From Hirudinaria manillensis (taxonomy: Eukaryota; Annelida; Clitellata; Hirudinida; Hirudinidae): a stretch of 64,000 nucleotides of DNA. The translations under genes were made by a program, and so were the position numbers. A model generated the notes under the pieces. That model worked only from the letters and a program-made list of their open reading frames with translations. It had not been told where the DNA came from and did not search any database. Each line of letters starts with the position of its first letter. The stretch's first letter is position 1. The stretch is from contig CM067528.1 in the NCBI GenBank assembly GCA_034509925.1, forward strand, positions 7,050,001-7,114,000, written 5' to 3'. This document shows, piece after piece, positions 1 to 12,949 of this stretch.

Positions 1-2
1 CA

Positions 3-149
3 TTAGATATTATTAATGATCGATTACCTATTATTAAAGGCATTGATTTCCAGGCAAGCGGTTTTGATCATATAACTGAGCTTTGGAGGAGTGTCTGTCG
101 ATCTGAAGGCCTTCAGCTTCGAAGAATATGTTGTGCCAAGGAATGCTGA
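3..149 (+). CDS. Possible C-terminal exon of an unidentified + strand gene, cut by the window start
   Basis: A reading frame is open from the window edge to a TGA at 147-149, about 48 codons. The peptide is mixed in composition, with one Trp and three Cys and an ending ...RRICCAKEC, unlike the low-complexity frames around it. A CATTAG at positions 1-6 could be a splice acceptor. I do not recognise the family. If real, the gene would run convergently into the minus-strand glycosyltransferase-like gene. The frame is short enough that chance is a serious alternative. Confidence 0.3.
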   Translation, partial: LDIINDRLPIIKGIDFQASGFDHITELWRSVCRSEGLQLRRICCAKEC

Positions 150-670
150 GGATATGATTAAATTTAATTCTGTTCTTAACCAAAATTAGAATAGAAGATA
201 TAATTAAGTTAGATTATAAGATATAATTAAGTTAGATTATAAGATATAATTAATAATAATAGCATTAGAGATAGAAATTAATGATGGCATTTATGCAAAT
301 TAGATGGTAATTGTTTCCAGCATGATTAATTAATTAATTCACAAATGATGAGCTACGCGTGAAGAAAAATAATAAAATAAAGAAATCTTAATACATGATA
401 CTAATACTTAACAAAGAGGCACATTAATCAGTGCTCAATTACTGGAAAGACAAGTTAATTAGCAACAATGTCTTCAACAAACAAATAGATCATCGTTATG
501 TAGCAGAATTCAAAGTAATCAGTTTCAAAAAAAAATAAGGTACTGATCGATATCGCAAGCATTTCGTGGAAAGCATCTTGTTGAGGTGTCAAAAATATAA
601 AGGAATGTAATAATAATAATAATAATGTTATAAAGAAAATAATTATAATAAAAAACAAAATAATTTAATA
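150..670. other. AT-rich stretch with no recognisable gene
   Basis: Rich in A and T with TTAATTAA-type runs and short AAT repeats near 610-625. It lies downstream of the last visible exon of the minus-strand gene, so it is probably intron. I see no exon in it. Confidence 0.5.
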
Positions 671-675
671 ACCAT

Positions 676-3600
676 GGTGGTTGTAAGCCCCAATGTAGCA
701 CAACTTGGTATCCGACAAAAGCACTGGATACAGGTCTGCCAGGTACTGCAGGTAGTGCGTTGTTGGAAGAACACCTTCTTCTAGTACTATGGCATTCTGG
801 ATTTATTACAAATATGAATATTTATTACGATGTGATCAAGTCATATTCTTTAATAGTAAATTAATTATTATTAATTATGGCTAAATTATTTTAATTAATG
901 ATAGATAATTTTAAAATGACATAAATTTCCAGAAAAAGATGGCGAACTTCAGGAATGGTTGGCAAGGAAGCCAACAAGTCCTCAGTTAGAGACCAGTTTT
1001 GACCTGCAATGATGGTTGAACAATAATGACTGATCACCATTTAGTTAATTCATATTGTGTCTCCCCTAAAATAGGCTTGAATGAATTTTCATGGTAATTA
1101 TGGAATTAAGTTGGAAAGTCATCCAAAATAACAAAAGCATTGCAAATCTTTTTTTTTTGATTTGTTCTGTCAATATAGATAATTAATTAATTATTATTTT
1201 TTTAATTTCCTTCTGTGTATTTTCGTCATGTCATTGATTAGAATTGAACCACTTAATATAAAAATTTGCCACAATTTAGATCGTAATTGTATAATGGAAG
1301 GCAGTAATCTGCAAGCACTGCATCCAAGTTTTGGCCTTGGAAGGTATGAATGAAAATATGAGATATCCCTTGAAAATAAGTCCTACTGAGTTTTTTGAAG
1401 GAAAAAATTATCGTAAGACCTTGTCTCATTTTCTGGGAAATATGGCAGTTAAACAATTTGTATTATTATTATTATTTCATGCTTTCAATTATTCAAAGTA
1501 AAGATTATTGGAGTGGAGATCAGATTAAAAGTAATTTAATTAAAGTGCAGCAGAACATTTGGACATCATGAAGATGATGTGAAAACATATGATCGGTCAA
1601 GATGAGGTTCACCTGATTTGCTGTGAGTGACTCCTTTGAACCTAAATAATTTGATGAGTGTCTCGTAACTCTTTATTTGTGGGTCGTAAAAAACCTAAGA
1701 AAATGAGAGAAAAAAGATTAACTTATGATCCATAAATATCATTGCACTTAAAGAAACTTTACTGATTATTATTGGTTATTATTTTGCACAAATAAATAAA
1801 TAAAAACCAAAACCCTTCGATGAAATTAATTAATCAATATGAATAGCAGCATAAATTAAAAAGTTAAACATTTGATGCCCACCATAACATTGTCATGGTT
1901 CAGTCCAGACATCATACTGATCTTCTCCAGTTGAATTTGAACAACAGACTCAACTGAGCCTGCCAATAAAAGTCGACATTTATGCAATATTTAATCATTT
2001 CCATAAAATGCAATAAAAAAAAAATCAACAATTTATTATTATTTATTATTATTATTATTATATACTTATTATTTAGCATATTTACTGCTATGATTGAGTT
2101 AAGTACTACACAGATCATTCAAAACTAACTATAGAATCCAAGTAGTTACAACAACTTAATGCATCACAATTCAACCTAACGTCATTAATTTAATTACTTA
2201 ACATAAGTGATGAATAACCAAACACAAAATCAAGATCTTACTTGCAAAGACAATTATTGGAAAAGAAAATACAGGACTGTCCTTGAACATGGGATTCTGG
2301 AGAAGGGATGATTGTAATGGTTGCCACTTGTTAAGGTCTGAAAGATCGTGGAAGAAGAAATAAAATTCATGTCGTTTACGCAGGTATTGCAAATAACATC
2401 TTAACAACATAACCAACATCTTAACATCATAACATCATAACCAACAAATATCAGCTTAAACCACCAGCAACTATGAACAAATACTTTCCAAATGCAACAA
2501 CAAACAAACAAACAGACAAACAAACAAATAGGAAACACCTGAACAGAAGTGGTTTTTTGAGAGAGGATTTTCTTGCTTGTCGCAGTAATACAGTCTATTT
2601 TTGTCCGTTTCAGAATAGAAAGGCTTGAACAGACCAGGGACTTCAATGGTAAAAGTCAATAGTGAACAGAAAATATTAAAGAAGGTTTAATGTATTTTAA
2701 TAAATGCACTGTATTTTCCAAACCATAATCCATAGGTTACAACCTGCACTTGTAATTTGCATTACAAGGTATGTTGTAAATATTTGCATTCAGATGTTGC
2801 ATCTGATATTTATGCTGATAGGCATGCTGATTGATATGCTGATATGTATTTCTATCTTAGAAGCAGGATGAAAACTACTAAATTATTTATACAATAATGC
2901 CATATGAAGTCATGTTAAAACTTTGATAATCAAAACACTTTTGTTAAACACTTTTCCGTTTCATCAAAATGCAACAAAGGGACTAAACAGCAATGATAAG
3001 GGATTAACAAGTGGTTTATTAGTTGTATTAATAATAATAATAAATGTTATTATTATTATTATTATTAGTTGTATTAATAATTATTAATAGTATTTTATTA
3101 ATTGACCTCCAATGATGCAATGATAATTGACAATATTGTTGCGAGACCATTAATGTACTTAACATAACACAATTTTGGTTCTCTTAACTCCTGCAGTTAC
3201 AACTCCGTAATCTTTAAACTCAAAAAAATTTTAACACAAACTCAGTCAACAGTAACTATTAATAACGTAATGACAATAACATTAACTCATTAAATGCTAA
3301 TTATATTATAATAATTATAATATTATTATATTATAATAATTATAATATTATTATATTATAATAATTATAATATTATTATATTATAATAATTATAATATTA
3401 TTATATTATAATTATTATAATATAATAATATTACAATTATTATAATATAATAATATTATAATTTATAATAACATATTATTATTATTATTATTATTTTTAA
3501 TAATATTACTTATAATAATATATTATTATCTATAATAATATAAATAAAAATAAATTAATTAATTTCTTGGCAACAATGTGTTTATTTTGGCTGCTTTCAT

Positions 3601-6600
3601 CTGTAATCATTTATTTAAAACCCACATCCACACTTTTGAGAATAAAAATTATACATTATACATTACAGTATGGAAAATATGATGATGATTGAATCTAAGT
3701 CAATATTTGAACATTACTTCTGTAAGGAATGCATCCTTTAAAATGGATAGGTTCAGACCAATTGTGGCTTTTGTACTGACCAAAATTCAACTATAAAATA
3801 CAATTAACGTACAATTATTTTTCATTCCCGCAAACAATTATGTTATGTCATGACATGACATCATCATCATCATCATCATCATTGCCACCATGAATAATTC
3901 AAAAGGACTAGATTAACACGGTTGTTCAAATAAATTTTGCAAAACACTTTACAAATTGGTGCTGGTTTTCAATTCTTGGAAGGTAATTTGAGATATTAAA
4001 CGATAAATATTTCATCAAAGTATAACTAAAAGATATTTAAAGATTACAAAAACAGATGCAATTATTAAATCTAAATGTGCTACTTGGAAGCAGGTCGGCT
4101 TAGACGGTGGCAATATTGAATTGCCACAAGCAACAAGTAATATCTGTAGTAACATCTGTAGTGCTCAAAAAACCATTCCGCAACACCAAGGAAGTGTGCC
4201 GAATGGTTCAGTGAATCAGACAACAAAAATGCTCCAAAGATAGGCAATTAATTACAATTAATTACTTTTAATTAATTAATTGCTTTCAATTTATCATAAT
4301 TAATACCCTCTCATAAGGCGAGTATCCTGTAATTCTTCTCTGACCAATGAGAAGCCAGGATTCCCTCATTTTGATCTGGTCGATGTAGAAGCTGCCAAAG
4401 TCTTTCAAAGTGTTTCTCGTTTGTGATGAAAGCCTTAAAACAAAACACAACTGATTGCAACATGCAAACAATTCAAAACTTTGGTAAGCATCGTCATCGT
4501 CATCGTCATCGTCATTATTGGCGTCTTTCAAACCTCCTGACGGCATCGTCAAAAGTGAAGATGACGACCAGGTCTCGGATATTGACAGCCTTCAATACCT
4601 CCGAAATGTTCCCCTCGTCTGCAAAGAAGCAGTTTAAAATTGAACGCATTTAACAAACCATTAAACAAACATAATTGTTTTTAATCAGGCATTTAGCGTG
4701 ACTAAGTTTTATTCGTGATGGAAAATTATGTGACAATAATTTTTCTCTAAAAATTTTCCAGGATACCTCTGAAAGTACATGAACGATTAATTTAAACTCA
4801 CCTACGTAACAATTTTTTGTAAAGTTTTACTTAAAATTTAAAAATTAAGATTTCAATGCATTTGAAATATATTGAGGACAAAAATAACAGTAAAATAATT
4901 TAATAATAACAACAACTGGAACTAACCAAGGTCATAGGTGTCGAAGTTCTGGATGAGATTGATCTTTTCCTCACTGATGTCATAAACCACAAGGTTAAGT
5001 CCCCTGCCCAGTTGTGTTTGGTTGATGCTGATAATAAATAGATATTTAATATATAATTTAATTTATAATTAAAAAAATGATACTTATTATACTAAATATT
5101 TAGTTACAAGTATTCAATGTAAATGTATTTTCAATATAAATATTTAGTACTAGAGGTAGCTAAATGGTAGGATTTTCGAAAAAAGCGTATTTTTAGACGA
5201 TATAGTTGTGGCATATATATACGAAACGTATATAAAAACACTCCTCTAATCGAGCACTATGTTGTGTCAAAATTTCAAAGCAATTGGTTAAGTACTTTCA
5301 GAGAACACGGATACAAATGTGATAAAAACACACATTGCATTTTTATTTATATAGATTTATATATATTTAGTTACAAGTATTTAATAATGTCATAAGACAT
5401 TGATGCACAAAAAGAATAATATTTTATTAAATTCATTCACAAGAAGGCTCTCCGCCATTTTTAAGTCAATAATTGGCGAGTCAACCGCTGTCGGTGGTAA
5501 CCATAACTGATGATTATTCCTTTCACTTTCAGATGCATTTGCATGAAAAACAATATAATGACTGAATGCAATCATCTGCATAATCCTGAGCCAATATCAT
5601 TAATAAAAGATAAATTAATAAAATAAATTTGCCAATTTGTGTTACTCTTAAGTGTGAATTAGTTCGATATAAAAGCACAACACGAGCCCTAACCCTAACT
5701 CCTAACTCTAACTCCTAACCCTGACTCTTAACCCTAACTCTTAACCCTAACTCCTAACCCTAATTCCTAATCCTGACTCCTAACCCTAACTCCTAATCCC
5801 ATTATTTAAAAAAAAAACATTAAAAAAAAAACTGACATTTCTTGACCAATGCATGCTCTGGGCTTCTTCTGGTTCCGTGACCGCGTTACCACGGCAACTG
5901 GCAGGTGATGAGGAGGACAACGGGGGCACGTCGTGTCTCTGGGGTCGAAGTGACGGAAGGAGTGAACCTTCCTTGTCTTAGGAAAAGGTAGTTCCCTGAG
6001 AATGCCAACTTCAACAGAATTTTGTGAAACTTTAAAATGATATTTAATTACTATTACGAGTTTAAATTAAAGAAATGAAAAATAACATTATGACTGCACA
6101 TTCATAAATTGTTTTAAGTTATTTTTTTTGCAAAATTAATTTATCAATTTATTAATCTCAATGAAAATTAAATTTTTTAATTGAGTTGGAAATTACCCAA
6201 ATGCATGGCTCTTGTGAGGAAAAATCAATCAGCCATAATGGAAAGGCATCACCGATGATGATGACGATGATGACGACGATGATGATGATGATGACGATGA
6301 TGACGATGACAACGACGACGATAAAACTACCTCAACCAAATACTATAGTGCAGAATCTTTGCCAAAAATCCATAATTATCATTGTTCAAATAATAATTAA
6401 AATGACTTAAAATTAAATTGTTTTATTAAGTCAACAAACAATTACTATAATTTCGACGACTAACCTCCCACACCGGGTGTTAGGCATCCTTTAATCTGAA
6501 CAGGTCTGTCAATATAATGTTTCCTATGCTGTTCACACAAGACACAAGTTGTGTTTAAGAAACAGTTTAAAGTCATTTTATTTCATCATAATTTCATTGA

Positions 6601-9600
6601 AAACATTCCAATAAGATTACTGTTGTCATCACTAAATTATTATTGATAGTGTTCTTAGTAAACTTGCCGAAAGGTGAATAATAAGAATTGAGAAAGTAAT
6701 TTGACAAACGAACTTTCTAAAGAAAGGATTTTTCTATTATTCGTGAAAAATATTTTAATGCCATGGCAACATTAATTACGCTTATTTATTTTTTTTTTAG
6801 CTTAAATGAAACATTTTGGTGCCACGACAACCTTCTCAATGGCAGACCCAGAATGGAGACCTCTTTGGCCCAAGAAGACAAAATGGTCCAAAAATGACAT
6901 CTTCTTTATCACAGAGCTTCCAAAGTCCTCTTCCAATAAGACTTTTGAACTTTCCAACAGGCTGTATATGTATATAATGTATTTATGTACAAACTGTTAT
7001 CAAAGTATCCTTTGTTGTTGTTAATGAAATATATATATATATATATATACATAATGTATAAACATGTAAGCAATGTGATAATAATATGATGCAAACATTT
7101 ATTTGAGTATTTTCAATGAAATGTATTTGCAAAACCATAACACAATAACATATTAATTTACTAGCAATAATTTGATGATAACAATTTAATTAATTAATTA
7201 ATTATTATAACTTCATGCAATGTTTAGAATATCATCACTGAGACTTTTGTGAAGATTCATCTTCAGAGGCGATGATGATGATCTTGTGATCTCCGATTGA
7301 ATGCAAGTAATCATCGAACGCAACACCTTAAATAATAATAATCATCATCATTCATAATAGTCAAATATTCAGTGCAACAATATCTATTATATACTCATTA
7401 CTCTTTTTATAATTATAATTATATTTATTATCAATAATCAATTATTTACATTAAATAAATCTATTAGCAGTTAATTTATGTTCTTTTTTTTCTATGTAGT
7501 TGGTCAGATTTAAAAAATGGTGCTTAAAGCTTCAGAATTTGGAACGGGGAGTACTCGATGTGCAATTATTTTATGTTATTAATTAACAAATTATTAGTAA
7601 TTAAATAATAATAATTATTAATTAATTAGTTAATTGCAGAAGCAAATCAAATGAAAAGAATTCAACTGAGAATTAAAAGAAGTCAAACCTTCCTTGAAAG
7701 TGTCAAAATGTCTGATTTCTTCCAAAGCAAGAGAAACATCTGCAGAAGTTGTAATTATTGGAAACATTATTTGAATGGTGTGTATTGATTATTGTATTGA
7801 TTATTGTATCATATGTTTCTCATACACACTAGAGAAACACACGATACAATAATCTTGGACCATTCCATAATGAATTAAAAAAAAAAAGTTTAAAGGTGGA
7901 TTTTGAACATGAAAGATCGCATCGTGGGTGTTACGAAGTAACTTAGAGAAGATTATTGTACTTATTATTTGGAAAGAAAATCTGCGCAGGGTAAGGATCT
8001 TATAAAGACATAAAAATGGCAGTTTGTAAACTATGGATTTAACTAATGCTTAAAGGTTAAACTAAAGGCTTATTTAATAGAATTTAGAAAATAATTGGAA
8101 AAAACAATAGGAACGTGTCCAACATTATTGACAATTAATCGTTGCTATTCACCATCGATTAGGAGAACATTCATCCCTCGTCCACCCTTAATCTTTGGAC
8201 CGATGTAGCTGTAAGCAACAAAATGATCAATTGATATTTATAATTCACGATGCATTAACAGCAGATATAAGAGCATCAGGACCACCAATTAACTCATGAT
8301 TCTGGCACCATGGGACTCGATTTAATGAGGAGTAAAATGGCTTCGATTAGTAAACTGCGACGATTAGTAAGCGTTGAATTACCCACGAGTCGGAACACTA
8401 AACAGGGTTAAGTACCCTTTAAAAGCACCGTTGATTTTTTTTGTTTAAAGTTGTTTTTAAACAATAAATGTAAATAAATGCAAATATATATCTCAATGGT
8501 CGCAGTAGTTTCTAATTTAATATGCTTTTAAGCACAGGAAGGATTAATAAAATGCCTTAGCAGAAGAATGCTTACTATGAGCTCATATTACAACCATTAG
8601 TGATAAACAAATAGCTATAATATATTGGCACTGACGTGCTGTTATTGTAGCAGATGATGGCCGATGATTTTAATCGAGAAGACCCTGCCGATACGTAGAA
8701 AAATACTTGATTAGCACCGCATCCATTAATGGCTTCGCAGGTTGTCAATCCTGTATGCAAATCAAGATCATAAGAAAAATAATAACGTTACAAAAATTAC
8801 AATTTGGATCTTAATTATTAATTAAACAATATTAACATGACTTTTGTCTTTAAGATAACCTTCGTGTGGCTGGACACAACCGGCGATGGAACCATAGGCT
8901 TTTAAAGATACCTGGAAATTTGAAGGCGTAACATGACGTTGGGTTGTCATGGGAACATGAAGTCAAAGTATCAAAGTAAATTTTTATTCCAAACCTGATC
9001 AGCCGTCAAATGAGGCATTCAATTTAGAAATAATCTAGAAAACATGATAAATAATCTAGAACACCTGATCTATGAATGTTTCCGTAGAGTTGTATTTGAA
9101 GCCCGATACCAGGATGTCGCCAGGTTCAGAAGAATTTATTCTCAAATTTAAGTTTGACTTTAAGATTTCCTTCAAGACCGATTGGCTGAGAAAGATATGA
9201 TTAATATTTTAGAAAGCAGACCATATGTAATATTGTATATCTAATCTTGTAAATCAAGCAGGAAATTTGACTGAAAAATGAGCAAATGTGATAATGTGCA
9301 ACCAGAATTGCAGCAATCAAAAGATCATATAATATAACATTCCGTAGCACCAACTTAATAATCAGGGCCGTATTTAGGGAAGAACCAAGATTGTTAATAA
9401 AAATTAAGCCCTACATAAATTATATAAAAATTGCCGACAGTGCAATAAACAATGTAAGGGCATAAACCATATCAAACATAGTGACGTCATCGTGATACAA
9501 ACACCGTCGATACTTTTAGCCGGTGCCCTATAAAGAGCGCTGTATGTGTATCTTATCGTGAGTATCTTTCCTTTTGAATTTTTGAATTCCTTTCATATCC

Positions 9601-11408
9601 TCGTGGGATGTGAAAGCACTTCTTAAACAATCTGCTATTTGCATATCACAGGCAAATGGTATCCACCAAAGTAAATCAAGCAGCGAGTACTGCTCATTGG
9701 TACTGCAGACCGGATTATTAATTAAACGTGACTTGAGCCACGATTATACTTAGAAGCGTCTAAATCAAAGCCGATTAATATTCGAGTTTATTGGCTGGTT
9801 GTGAAAAGGCTAGAAATTAGATACACCAGTTACCGCATAATATTCCCCGAAATTAATCTTTTTTTCAAATAATTTACACGACCTCCTACAGCAATAAACT
9901 GGACTCGTGTACAACAATTTGCAGTTATAATTTGGATTTGCATACATTTGTAAGAATTTCTAAGCAAATAGTTTTAGTGAGGCATTTAGAGATTGCACTG
10001 CACTGTCCCTGCAATGAATTTCTCTGTTTTACTTAGTGTACTGTGTATTTATATTTAACTGATTTGTAGAACCTCCCCTTACGTACCCTAAAGAGGGATC
10101 AAAGTCTGATTTTAATTGATCCCCATTTGTATAGCACCCCTCCCTGAGGGCGCTCCAAGGCGATGCAAGTTGGGCATCTAACCATGTTAGACTAAAGCGA
10201 CTCGAAACGACCGTAGACATAACCGCCGCTTGAAAGAACGTAACCCAATCTGCACGCCAAAAAGTTGCGCTTTTTTTTAAAAGGATTATAATTATATTAG
10301 ACTCATTGAATCTTAAAATAATTCACGTTTAAAATTAAATAATCTAAATTTGTCACAAGAAATTCTAGAAAAAGAAAACATTTCAATCCATTTTGATTTT
10401 TGACCGTTGGTGAAGTTCACGTAAATCTTTATGGTTACTGCGCGCACACGCACGTAACAATGATGTTTGGCATGTGACAGCATGATTTAAATCTAATATC
10501 ATATACAAATATAAAATAATATAATAGAATTTTAACATAAAATAATTCAAATTTTATTTAAATAGGAAAATTTAAATATCTTGGAAAGTTAGCTTAGTGA
10601 CTTTTGCTAGTCATTTCATCGTGTAACTATTTTAATATTGATTATTATACAATAACTTTAACGACAAGCTAATAATAATAATAATAAGATTATTCTAATT
10701 AACGTTATTAACCTCTTACTATTATGAACAGTACTTTCAATTAATCCACCCTTTGTGAAGGACGGCATCAATCTAATCCTACAATAATTCTGCTTGCTAC
10801 CTAAAAACCAGGTGTAGTGCAGTAATTAAATCCACCTTCCAACGGATTCCGCCTCTATTCACCTCCGTTAATGACATTGCCCGGCCATCATCATAGTCAC
10901 CATCACCACTACAGAATCATTATCATTACCTAAATTATAGTTATCGCTGATGAATCGCCATCAAAGATAGCATCAGCTCCATCATTAGTACTCGAACGTC
11001 ACCGCTACCAAAGCGAAAAGGGGAATTAGTTTGCAATGTACATGAATATAAGGTAATGAATATACGTAATATATATATATAATATGTAATATAGGTAATG
11101 AATATAAGGTAATGAATATACGTAATATATATATATAATATGTAATATAGGTAATGAATATAAGGTAATGAATATACGTAATATATATATATAATACGTA
11201 ATATAGATAATGAATATAAGGTAATGAATATACGCAATCTATGTTCATGACAAAGACGATGAAGATGACAACAACTAACTCAGTAAATTTGCCAGCTATC
11301 AACATAAAGAACTTGTTGGTTGGTACCACCACGTCCTCCGCTGTCAATGAAGTATTGGCTGTAATAATATACAAATATCAAACATAACAATAGAAATTTT
11401 ATCATGTT

Positions 11409-11446
<38 letters not shown>

Positions 11447-11933
11447 GAATCAAGATTGTTCAAGAAGCAAATACACATAATAATAATAATAATAATAATA
11501 ACAATAATAATAATAATAATAATCTGAACATTAAAAATGAAAATGTATAAAGAAATTTAACTCACGTTCCATAAATAAAAACGACACAATCGAGTAGTTG
11601 GAAATGTTGAGAGCTACAAAATTTAATTTTTACACATTGAAATAATAAATATAATAAATAGTAAAATAATAAATAATACATTGGAAACTATCAACTTCTT
11701 GATACTTTAAAAATAAATCCATACGCCCTGGTAAAATATTAAAGTTGAACATGTTTTTATATTTTGCTACTATATTATATTTCTTATATGTGAGAGTTGC
11801 CTTAGTAACTATTTCCTTCGTTTGTAACTAGAATTATTGATATTAATATTGTTTTTGTTGCTATTGTTATTATTATCATTATCATTATGACTATCAATTG
11901 CCATCACCATCATAATCACCACCACCATCACCG

Positions 11934-11977
<44 letters not shown>

Positions 11978-12949
11978 GTAACATAATGATGTTACTAACA
12001 GTCTACCAATACAAGATGAACTGCATCATCCACAGGACTCAAAACACGCCTGCAAAAGAAATTCATATCACCGATATCATGATTTCAAAATAGTTCACAT
12101 AATAAAATTTGTATTAAATACAAACATTATTTATATGAACAGAACTTATACATGAACTGAATGTAACAAATATTAACAAATTATTTTTAATAAGTGTTTC
12201 AAAGGTGATACAATTTCTAAGAGAACAAGTAATTATTGACAAAATAAATAATTCATCAGAATTTATGTTGCGCTCACGCTGATGTATCATTGATGAATAG
12301 CAATAGTTCTTTATGACCTGTACTTGACCTTTCCACTTTTGCCAGGTAGAGTAGATGATTGATGTTACAGGTGACATGCTTGCGAACATCTAGTGACATT
12401 GGTGGTAACAAAAATGATTTTGGCAGATATACTAAGATGTGTAAAATAGAAAAAGCCAAGCTTCTGTCACAAGTTAGTTAGAAACAATTTAAAAACTCAA
12501 TAAAGAATATTATTTGAAGATGATCATCATCATCAACACCATCCCCAAAGCAACTCTTACGAACACACATCATCCGCACTGAATTCCGGGTTATAAATAC
12601 TATATAAAGGCAAATGCCTCAAGACTTTAATACTAATTAATACTAATTTTAATGACTAAAACAACAACAACAACATTGTTTAGACTAACTTAATGTAGTA
12701 GGTTCTAATGAAATTTCTTTTCTGTCTGAAATGAAATAACGTGAAGTTAGTAACAAATCATTTTTAAATAATACTTCAGAGATGATAAAAATAACATCTT
12801 GAATCTTCTATCTTGAATTCAATGGATCATCATCATCATGATTATTATCATCATCTTCATCAATATTGACTCACCCCAGGTTATATATATAACTTCAAAT
12901 ATCACCAGAAGGATGAACAATACCAACACCTGGAGGAAGTGCCGAGCTC
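676..12949 (-). CDS. POMGNT1-like GT13 family protein with three ILEI/FAM3 domains (partial at both ends)
   Basis: Exons in coding order, all on the minus strand: 12949-12875 (type II membrane anchor, hydrophobic run after Arg-His), 12725-12690, 12578-12561, 12431-12278, 11613-11566, 11358-11304, an unseen part, 9185-9065, 8911-8860, 8750-8636, 8208-8153, 7739-7689, 7326-7245, 6961-6832, 6528-6465, 5976-5837, 5575-about 5441, 5027-4927, 4618-4534, 4433-4307, 3775-3718, 2640-2539, 2337-2242, 1959-1870, 1003-921, 796-676. Codon phases agree at nearly every junction. Three units follow the FAM3/ILEI pattern GRG(I/M/L)N, then a FD.(F/Y) element, FxxYL, a V(V/I)IxxxDD-like strand and a terminal GC.P. 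After the third comes a cysteine pair and a GT13 start (PIIVFA), then VLEEG and an AYNHHG box like POMGNT1. In the family this Golgi enzyme adds GlcNAc to O-mannose. Exons between 11.3 and 9.2 kb and those near 1-2 kb are least certain. The first exon and the rest of the GT domain are missing. Confidence 0.82.
3298..3560. repeat. Palindromic AT-only tandem repeat
   Basis: Units of about 26 bases made of ATTATAATAATTATAATATT-like sequence repeat five or more times and then degrade into ATT runs. Each unit is nearly self-complementary, so the tract could form hairpins or cruciforms. It sits in an intron of the glycosyltransferase-like gene. Confidence 0.8.
5149..5355 (-). mobile_element. Non-autonomous Helitron-like element, copy 1
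   Basis: Read on the minus strand it starts TCTATATAAATAAAAATGC after an A and ends in CTCTAGT, which fits Helitron ends (5' TC, 3' CTAGT). It is a reverse-oriented relative of the element at 29355-29570. They share the AATGTGTGT start, the block TTCTCTGAAAGTACTTAACC and the phrase around GACACAACATAGTGCTCGAT. There is no coding sequence. It lies in an intron of the glycosyltransferase-like gene. The 3' hairpin clear in copy 2 is degraded here. Confidence 0.75.
5684..5803 (+). repeat. Degenerate interstitial telomere-like repeat
   Basis: About 120 bases of CCCTAA-type sequence: CTAACCC, CTAACTCCTAACCC and CTTAACCCTAACTC variants alternate, giving a higher-order unit of about 12-13 bases. It lies inside an intron, so it is not a working chromosome end. 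A CCCTAA-like satellite or a relic of telomere repair are the simple explanations. Confidence 0.75.
6253..6322 (+). repeat. GATGAC/GATGAT microsatellite
   Basis: Imperfect trinucleotide array of GAT with interspersed GAC and AAC units. It creates a false frame rich in Met and Thr. It is intronic to the glycosyltransferase-like gene. Confidence 0.85.
11041..11238 (+). repeat. 58-bp minisatellite, about 3.4 copies
   Basis: The unit begins GAATATAAGGTAATGAATAT, carries an (AT)n core and ends in GTAATATAGGTAAT. It repeats from about 11042, 11100, 11157 and 11214 with very few changes. High copy identity suggests recent expansion. It lies in an intron about 65 bases from exon 11358-11304. The frames read through it are artefacts. 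Confidence 0.88.
11409..11525 (+). repeat. AAT microsatellite in two blocks
   Basis: Two (AAT)n runs are separated by about 30 bases of unique sequence. They sit in the short intron between exons 11613-11566 and 11358-11304 of the minus-strand gene. Confidence 0.85.
11905..11977 (+). repeat. CAT/CAC microsatellite
   Basis: A run of CAC and CAT units followed by about 15 uninterrupted CAT units. It produces a spurious poly-His frame and lies in an intron. Confidence 0.88.

Noticed and set aside
1253..1456. Minus frame considered as a missing GT13 exon
   Set aside because: None of its three frames resembles POMGNT1 between the two flanking exons, and no good splice pair fits.
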